A DNA stretch of 42,135 nt from contig DALO01000003.1 of NCBI GenBank assembly GCA_002496805.1, positions 1 through 42,135 of the forward strand, in the 5' to 3' direction. This stretch comes from Methanobacterium sp. UBA353. Its GTDB lineage: Archaea; Methanobacteriota; Methanobacteria; Methanobacteriales; Methanobacteriaceae. Below are positions 37,046 through 42,135 of this stretch, piece by piece (the stretch's first letter is position 1; each line of letters begins with the position of its first letter). Made by a program: the position numbers and the translations under genes. The notes under the pieces are model-generated. The model did not search any database, was not told the DNA's origin, and saw only the letters and a program-made list of their open reading frames with translations.

Positions 37046-38449
37046 ATGGTTACTGGAGGAGTCAAAATAGCATCAACAACATCACTCCAAAAATTGAGTT
37101 TATTACTGGTGGCTGTAAGTTCATTTTTAATTCCTTTTATGGGATCATCCCTTAGCATTGCTCTTCCACTTATCCAGAACGATCTAGCTGTTGATATTTT
37201 AGTACTTGGATGGATTCCCACAGCATTTACACTTGCTAACGCTGCACTGGTCTTACCTTTTGGCAGACTGGCAGATATCCATGGTAGGAAAAAAATTTTC
37301 ACCTACGGGATAACCATCTACACTATTGCATCATTTCTGGCTGTTTTTTCTAGTACTGGGTTGATGCTTATCTTTTTCAGCTTCCTTCAGGGAGTGGGCT
37401 GTGCCATGATCTTTGCCACTGGAGTTGCCCTTCTTATTTCCATTTTCCCCCAAAAACATAGAGGAGAGGTATTAGGAATTTATCTCACTGCAGTTTATGT
37501 TGGCTTGTTTTTGGGCCCTCTTCTAGGAGGTTTTTTGGCACATAATTTGGGCTGGGAAAGCATATTCCTAGCTAATGTTCCTATTGGCCTGTTTTTATTA
37601 TCATTAATCCTGACTAGCTTCAGAGGAGAATGGAAAAGTGCTGATGGAGAAAAATTTGACAGGATAGGTACAATAATTTATATATTTTCACTTTCAGTAT
37701 TGATGTATGGAATTTCAACCCTGAATGAGGTTTTAGGGAAAACATTTCTTATCATAGGGTTTGTAAGCTTAATACTCTTTTTAATCATTGAAAGACGTTC
37801 ATCAAGCCCTATAATTCCTTTAAATATTTTTAAAAATAGGATCACCAGTTTTTCAGGTGTAGCCCTTTTTCTGGTCACGGTTTCCACTTCCGCAATGTGG
37901 ACTTTGATCAGCCTCTACTTGCAGGAACTGCGGGGACTGGATCCCCTGACAACTGCTATTATATTGGCAGTACAACCACTGGCAGTTGCTGTCTTATCTC
38001 CATTGGTGGGGCGTATGGTGGATACAAATAATAATAAAATAGTGAATATTGTAGGGGCTATAATATGCACAGCTGGCCTGGTCATACTCTCATTTTTAGA
38101 TGGGAAGTCATCTTTAGTACAGCTTATCCTTGGTTTATTAATGGTTGGGATTGGGATGGGATTATTCACAACTCCAACTAATCGTAATTTCCTTCAATCA
38201 ATATCCAGCAAATATTATGGTGTTGGTTCAGCAACTATGTCTACCATGGTATTTATAGGCCAAACAGTGAGTTTGGGAGTTTTACTTTCAATATTAACCA
38301 AGTATATGGGCACAGTTCAATTATTACCTCCAACTTATCCCTTTTTTATAGAAGGATTGCAATTTTCATTTTTAATATTCGCAGTGACCTGTGCAATAGG
38401 AGTTGTGGTTTCACTGATAATTCGCGAAAAAATGAAAACTCAAGCATAA
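37046..38449 (+). CDS. MFS drug/proton antiporter, DHA2 (14-helix, EmrB/QacA-like)
   Basis: A 467-residue transporter with about 14 membrane helices. The loop 2-3 motif is GRLADIHGRKKIF (motif A), with the antiporter-type GLFLGPLLGGFL (motif C) in helix 5. The N-terminal SIALPLIQNDL and LGWIPTAFTL are typical of the DHA2 family. It probably exports a drug-like compound or metabolite; the substrate is unknown. The ATG at 37046 is preceded by GGGAG at 37035-37039. An in-frame ATG at 37010 gives 12 more residues without such a site. Confidence 0.9.
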   Translation: MVTGGVKIASTTSLQKLSLLLVAVSSFLIPFMGSSLSIALPLIQNDLAVDILVLGWIPTAFTLANAALVLPFGRLADIHGRKKIFTYGITIYTIASFLAVFSSTGLMLIFFSFLQGVGCAMIFATGVALLISIFPQKHRGEVLGIYLTAVYVGLFLGPLLGGFLAHNLGWESIFLANVPIGLFLLSLILTSFRGEWKSADGEKFDRIGTIIYIFSLSVLMYGISTLNEVLGKTFLIIGFVSLILFLIIERRSSSPIIPLNIFKNRITSFSGVALFLVTVSTSAMWTLISLYLQELRGLDPLTTAIILAVQPLAVAVLSPLVGRMVDTNNNKIVNIVGAIICTAGLVILSFLDGKSSLVQLILGLLMVGIGMGLFTTPTNRNFLQSISSKYYGVGSATMSTMVFIGQTVSLGVLLSILTKYMGTVQLLPPTYPFFIEGLQFSFLIFAVTCAIGVVVSLIIREKMKTQA

Positions 38450-38609
38450 TCCTTTTTTAAAATAATTGAAAATGGGCTTGAATGATAAATTAGCAGGAAT
38501 TTTACTATTCTCGCCATAAATAATCTAAAAAATATAATCAAAAAAGAAATATAAAACCAAAATTAATAAATCACACATATATCTTTAAATTAAGTTTATG
38601 GTGGATAAT

Positions 38610-39076
38610 ATGTCTGAAAATAATGGGTCCATTGATATTCAGGAGAATATCAAAAATTGTTTGAAAAAAATATTTGAAGAAAAAAGGTCAAGAAATCTGA
38701 ATTTATAGTAGCTATAATTGTTAACCTAATCCTATTCTACATTGTTAACAACCTGTTATCCTGGAACTTCAGCTTCATCACATCTTCCTTCCAAGATGTT
38801 TTATGGATTTTCAACATTTCAATCTGTGCAACAATCATTGCTAATATCATCTTCCTAGCTTACCATCCCGGATGGTTCCGCAGCCTGGCAAAGATTGTAT
38901 TAAATATACTTTCATTTTATGTCTGTTACTATTTGTTTACAATATTTCCCTTCATTTTCAGCCAAACAGCCTACACAATCGTTGTGAAAATGATCATTAT
39001 TATGGGGATGGTTGCCCTCTTAATAATCAGTCTGGTTGAAGTTCTAAGACTCATTGTAAACATCGTAAAACCATGA
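38610..39076 (+). pseudogene. Frameshifted gene for a four-helix membrane protein
   Basis: From the ATG at 38610 (GGTGG at 38600-38604) the frame runs 32 codons to a TAG at 38706. One base after the A-run at 38680-38685, the minus-one frame is open to TGA at 39074-39076. It encodes a coherent membrane protein with four hydrophobic segments (starting FIVAIIVNLILFYIV and ending LRLIVNIVKP). Adding one A would give a protein of 155 residues. The upstream frame has a stop at 38675, so the shift must lie between 38678 and 38705. The cause may be a true mutation, a sequencing error in the homopolymer, or slippage on AAA codons. The family is not recognised. Confidence 0.7.
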
Positions 39077-39120
39077 CCCCTTGACTTAATTAACGATAAA
39101 TCCATATTAAAATCGATAAA

Positions 39121-39170
39121 AAAAATGTAATGCATCACAAAATTGTGGAGGGACATTTTACATTTTTTTT
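39121..39170. terminator. Hairpin with T-runs between convergent genes
   Basis: Ten-base arms AAAAATGTAA (39121-39130) and TTACATTTTT (39158-39167) enclose a 27-base loop that itself holds CACAA-AA-TTGTG (39136-39147). A-runs on one side and T-runs on the other would give U-runs on both strands, so it can serve both the frameshifted gene and the small minus-strand gene. Confidence 0.55.
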
Positions 39171-39184
39171 TCATAAAAATATTT

Positions 39185-39451
39185 CTATTCTAAAAGTGCC
39201 TGAACATGATATTCAGTTTCGATTTTAATAGCTTTTATAAGCTCTTCTAATGATTCATCTTCCCATGGTTCTTCTGTATTTACAAAACAATCGAAATATA
39301 AGTCAGATCCTTCAAAATTAACTTCATAATCTTCAATAGAATCAAGTTTATCCATATTTAACATGGAAAGCTCTTCAGAGGATAATTTAACAAATAAACG
39401 TACTTTCCATCCATCATTTAATTTGTTCACGAAATCAACATCTACTTGCAT
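39185..39451 (-). CDS. Small acidic hypothetical protein
   Basis: I do not recognise this 88-residue protein. It is acidic, with alternating strand-like segments (VDVDFVNKL, WKVRLFVKL, DLYFDCFVN) and a C-terminal helix (ESLEELIKAIKIETEYHVQALL), suggesting a small alpha/beta fold. The ATG at 39451 is chosen because GGAG ends eight bases upstream; an ATG eight codons earlier overlaps it. It lies 109 bases from the protease gene on the same strand. Confidence 0.6.
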   Translation of the reverse strand: MQVDVDFVNKLNDGWKVRLFVKLSSEELSMLNMDKLDSIEDYEVNFEGSDLYFDCFVNTEEPWEDESLEELIKAIKIETEYHVQALLE

Positions 39452-39560
39452 TCTTATTTCTCCATAATATTTCAATGATACTCGATTTTACTTCACATTT
39501 TTTTTTGGTTTCAACTTTTTTTTTATCATCAAAATCAGGGGTTATCATTTTCTTTTAAGT

Positions 39561-40997
39561 TTATTTAATTTTAAGTGTGCGTTTAAAACCATGAAAAACA
39601 TCTTTAACCGATCTTAAAAAGGGATTTTTTACTTTTATGGGAGTTTTCATTTTTTCCAGACGGTCGATTCGGAAGTAGATTGGTGGATGAGGATCGAAAT
39701 TTATCCAGTTGGGAAAACGGGTTGGTGCAATTCTTTCAGCCAGGAGGCGGTTATAACCAATTTTTCGCAGTGCTTCGGCTAGAACATGAGGTTCACCAAT
39801 CTTCATGGCCGATAAAAGATCTGCTCGGGTTTCAAAGAACTTGGCTATGAAAAATATCAGTCCCATTGCCACAATCAGATACACCAAAGGAGATAAAACC
39901 ACAAGAGGATAAAGAATGCTGAATCTGAGTATAAATTCCAATGAAATGATGCTAAAAAGTATGAAAGGATCTCTTCCTGATAAGTGGCCCATTTCATGAC
40001 CAATAACTGACAATATTTCGTTTTCCTCCAACTGGACTAAAAGTCCGGTGGTGATAAGTACCAAGCCCCGGTTGGGGCTGGGACCAGTTGCAGCGGCATT
40101 GGCAATCATTGTATTAGTCAAAGCAACTTTAGGCATCTTTATATTGAATTTGTTAGAAGCTTCTTTGACTATTCTGTAAACATCAACCACTTTGGAAACC
40201 CGAATATCTGCATTGCATTTGAAACCATATTCAGCGAAAACATCCTCACCTATCTCACAGGTAGGTTCTCGGCCCATAGCAAGACTTTTTTTGTAAATTT
40301 TTTCTTTCATCTGAATAATCATATCTTTACCAAACTTTTCCTGAAATTTGAGAAAGTCCTCCAAGGGGAGCTGGTACTCCAAGATATGAACCCTGGGGTT
40401 TTCAGGGGTGATGTTCCAATCACTAGTACGTAGCAATATCTTATCTGAAAAGAGCACAACAAATAGTTGTATGGCTAATATACCAATAATCGCCATCACA
40501 ATTCCTAATGTAAGAAACAGTGCAATGTTTACCGCAAAAAATAGGATGTAAATCAGGATCATGTTACTTCCAAAAATACGGAATGAAAATTTTTTCCTAC
40601 GGGTGGGAGGTGCTTCTGGGATGATCTTTTCCCCTCCAACCCAGGCAAAGTAAAGTGTGGCTTGGCGTATTGTATCTGCATATGCCTGTACTGCAATTAG
40701 CAGTTCTTCTTCAATGAGGTTCATTTTATTGGTGATATTGAATTTTGCTGGGATTCTCACTGGTGTCATCTTCACTTTGAAGGGATTTGTTGCCTGAACC
40801 TCAACCACAACTTCCCATTTTTCTGTTTCATTTATTGCTGTGAAATTAAGATATGCCACACCATTTTTAAAGGTCTTGTAGATGTTATGATAATATTTTC
40901 CTTGAGGCTGAAGGAAATATTCAGCTACAAAATCTAAAGTTTCCTCCAAGTGTATGTCTGAAAGTTCAGTGGTAATGGTGTAATATTTCGGTGACAT
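39561..40997 (-). CDS. M48 family membrane metalloprotease (HtpX-like)
   Basis: A 478-residue protein with a zinc protease motif H334-E-M-G-H338 (VIGHEMGHLSG) and the downstream third-ligand region ETRADLLSA. Helices at about 148-185 anchor it to the membrane, and two more follow the active site (about 345-390). An N-terminal domain of about 140 residues, unlike classical HtpX, precedes the anchor, so it is longer than bacterial HtpX (about 290). Probable role: membrane protein quality control. The ATG at 40997 has GGGGATAAA directly upstream; the TTG at 41009 overlaps that site. Confidence 0.85.
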   Translation of the reverse strand: MSPKYYTITTELSDIHLEETLDFVAEYFLQPQGKYYHNIYKTFKNGVAYLNFTAINETEKWEVVVEVQATNPFKVKMTPVRIPAKFNITNKMNLIEEELLIAVQAYADTIRQATLYFAWVGGEKIIPEAPPTRRKKFSFRIFGSNMILIYILFFAVNIALFLTLGIVMAIIGILAIQLFVVLFSDKILLRTSDWNITPENPRVHILEYQLPLEDFLKFQEKFGKDMIIQMKEKIYKKSLAMGREPTCEIGEDVFAEYGFKCNADIRVSKVVDVYRIVKEASNKFNIKMPKVALTNTMIANAAATGPSPNRGLVLITTGLLVQLEENEILSVIGHEMGHLSGRDPFILFSIISLEFILRFSILYPLVVLSPLVYLIVAMGLIFFIAKFFETRADLLSAMKIGEPHVLAEALRKIGYNRLLAERIAPTRFPNWINFDPHPPIYFRIDRLEKMKTPIKVKNPFLRSVKDVFHGFKRTLKIK

Positions 40998-41284
40998 TTT
41001 ATCCCCCAATGATTTTAAAAAAAAATAACACTACTCAAACTTATATTTTGTATATCCTAATTAAAGAAATTAATTGACGAAGATCAGAGATAATTTAATA
41101 TCTTAAATCCCTATATGGCCTTTTGATATTATTTTTCTACTAATCTATATTTTAAACTAATAATTTAGGCGGAACTGTCTTCTAAACTGTAAAAACACCA
41201 CTCAGCATATGTTTATTATTAAATATAATTCTTAAATTATGATAACAGTCAATTATTTCTATTGTTACCTCTGAAATTCATATT

Positions 41285-42052
41285 ATGAAATTGGTTGAAG
41301 AAAAAAACCCAGATACAGAACGGGTATTGGAGATTATAATTGAAGGGCTATCAAAAAGGGCTTTTATTACCATCATGGCATCCTGTCGTGTTTATTATGA
41401 TGGTAGGGCAACCAGTCGTCTGGGATTAGGAGACAGAGTTATCATCATAAAATCTGACGGATCTTTCATCATACACCAGGACCGTAATCTGGAACCAGTT
41501 AACTGGCAACCACCTAAAACCAAGGTCACTGCTTATATTCATCAGGGAATGGTTAAAGTAAAGGGAGTGAGGAGAACTCCCTCTGAATCACTGGAAGTGG
41601 AAATATTACAAACTCATATGGTCTCTTACTTCATTGGAGAGGATTCAGAAAGTCTGCAACTGGCAGGTTATGAGGCAGATATGGGAGACCTTATATTCAA
41701 GGATCCGGAGGTTATTGAAAAAGGGTTTAGACCCACATCAAGAGAGTATCATACTCCTCAGGGGTTCATTGATATACTTGGCAAAGATTCAGATGGAAAT
41801 ATCACAATCTTAGAGCTAAAAAGCAGAAAAGCCGGTACCAACGCAGTCAAACAGTTAAGAAGATATGTGGACTGTTTCTGTGACCACAAAGAAAAAGTAA
41901 GGGGATTATTAGTTGCTCCTTCAGCCACTGATGATGCAATACAGTTATTGGAAGAACAGGGAATGGAATTTAAGGCTCTTGAACCTCCCAGAGAATTGGG
42001 GAATCAAAAAGTTGTCACCCTGGAAAACTTTAGAGGCCACAGCAGTTCATGA
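41285..42052 (+). CDS. nucS: Endonuclease NucS (EndoMS)
   Basis: A 255-residue archaeal nuclease that cuts branched or mismatched DNA; the family works with the PCNA clamp in noncanonical mismatch repair. It has an N-terminal DNA-binding beta domain and a C-terminal RecB-like nuclease with D163 (GFIDILG), E177-x-K179 (LELKS) and Q190 as the expected catalytic set. The length fits the family. A canonical PCNA-binding box is not obvious at the C-terminus. No ribosome site precedes the ATG, so it may be leaderless. It is divergent from the protease gene across 287 bases. Confidence 0.95.
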   Translation: MKLVEEKNPDTERVLEIIIEGLSKRAFITIMASCRVYYDGRATSRLGLGDRVIIIKSDGSFIIHQDRNLEPVNWQPPKTKVTAYIHQGMVKVKGVRRTPSESLEVEILQTHMVSYFIGEDSESLQLAGYEADMGDLIFKDPEVIEKGFRPTSREYHTPQGFIDILGKDSDGNITILELKSRKAGTNAVKQLRRYVDCFCDHKEKVRGLLVAPSATDDAIQLLEEQGMEFKALEPPRELGNQKVVTLENFRGHSSS

Positions 42053-42135
42053 ACATAGATAAAAATAATAAAGATAAAAAAAAAATAATAATAGAGAATT
42101 TCTATAAACTGTTTTGGTTTTTATGTTTGTTGGTT
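42053..42135. other. Noncoding edge after nucS
   Basis: An A-rich stretch after the nucS stop, ending in T-rich sequence at the window edge (about 42112-42135), which could act as a terminator. No gene is visible. Confidence 0.4.

Noticed and set aside
38676..38690. Programmed minus-one frameshifting in the membrane-protein gene
   Set aside because: The A-run is only six bases and the A-AAA-AAG heptamer is out of register with the upstream frame; mutation or sequence error is simpler.

Overview
The window reads as chromosomal DNA of a mesophilic methanogenic archaeon of the order Methanobacteriales, most likely Methanobacterium or a close relative. The evidence is an AT-rich genome, archaeal information-processing genes (two-subunit primase, archaeal-type CCA-adding enzyme, thermosome, NucS, archaeal/eukaryal-type AspRS), the methanogen route to aromatic amino acids (ADH synthase plus 3-dehydroquinate synthase II), cyclic 2,3-diphosphoglycerate synthetase, archaeal TATA boxes and GGTGA/AGGAGG-type ribosome binding sites. 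From memory, and not checked, two blocks (about 2.0-18.3 kb and 19.2-32.1 kb) resemble gene orders in Methanothermobacter thermautotrophicus. No rRNA, tRNA, CRISPR array, integrase, transposase or complete mobile element was seen.

Layout. 0.2-1.9 kb: a Tan1-like THUMP protein, divergent from two small pilin-like proteins with class III-type signal segments. 2.0-7.1 kb (minus): a compact run metG > DUF530 > tandem-HTH protein > GT4-type sugar-phosphate transferase. 7.4-10.4 kb: a large PAS/GAF sensor histidine kinase with no adjacent response regulator. 10.5-12.9 kb: priL-priS. 13.0-15.1 kb (minus): CCA-adding enzyme and ThpR. 15.6-18.3 kb (minus): a methyltransferase-like gene, ADH synthase and 3-dehydroquinate synthase II. 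18.6-26.4 kb: membrane protein, HI0933-type flavoprotein, aspS, hisD, UPF0058 protein, cpgS, a peptide-deformylase-like protein and a DUF2188 protein. 26.6-32.1 kb: thermosome subunit, an exported unknown protein, then acs and a SatP/YaaH acetate transporter with a clear terminator. 32.2-42.1 kb: an accessory stretch with a tautomerase remnant, a GMC-type flavoprotein carrying a 4Fe-4S motif, membrane proteins, a DtxR/MntR-family regulator, a HEAT-repeat protein, HIT protein, ZIP transporter, MFS transporter, a frameshifted membrane protein gene, an M48 protease and NucS.

How the genes work together. acs and satP form an acetate uptake and activation unit. Its promoter is unusually rich in repeats. 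ADH synthase and 3-dehydroquinate synthase II catalyse consecutive steps that replace DAHP synthase and AroB. The AspRS carries the His and Pro residues typical of non-discriminating enzymes, so Asn-tRNA is probably made by the transamidation route. The DtxR-family regulator, the ZIP transporter and a DtxR-box-like palindrome (28452-28467) hint at a local metal-response theme, but the link is inferred.

Most of the window is ordinary chromosomal core. I found no convincing wholly new multigene system. The best leads are a 16-bp motif shared by the pilin/THUMP and sensor-kinase promoters, the acs promoter architecture, the palindrome before the exported unknown protein, the deformylase-like enzyme, the Fe-S GMC flavoprotein, and two broken genes (tautomerase fragment, frameshifted membrane protein). 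Several start codons were moved inward from the longest reading frame because a ribosome binding site supports the later start.
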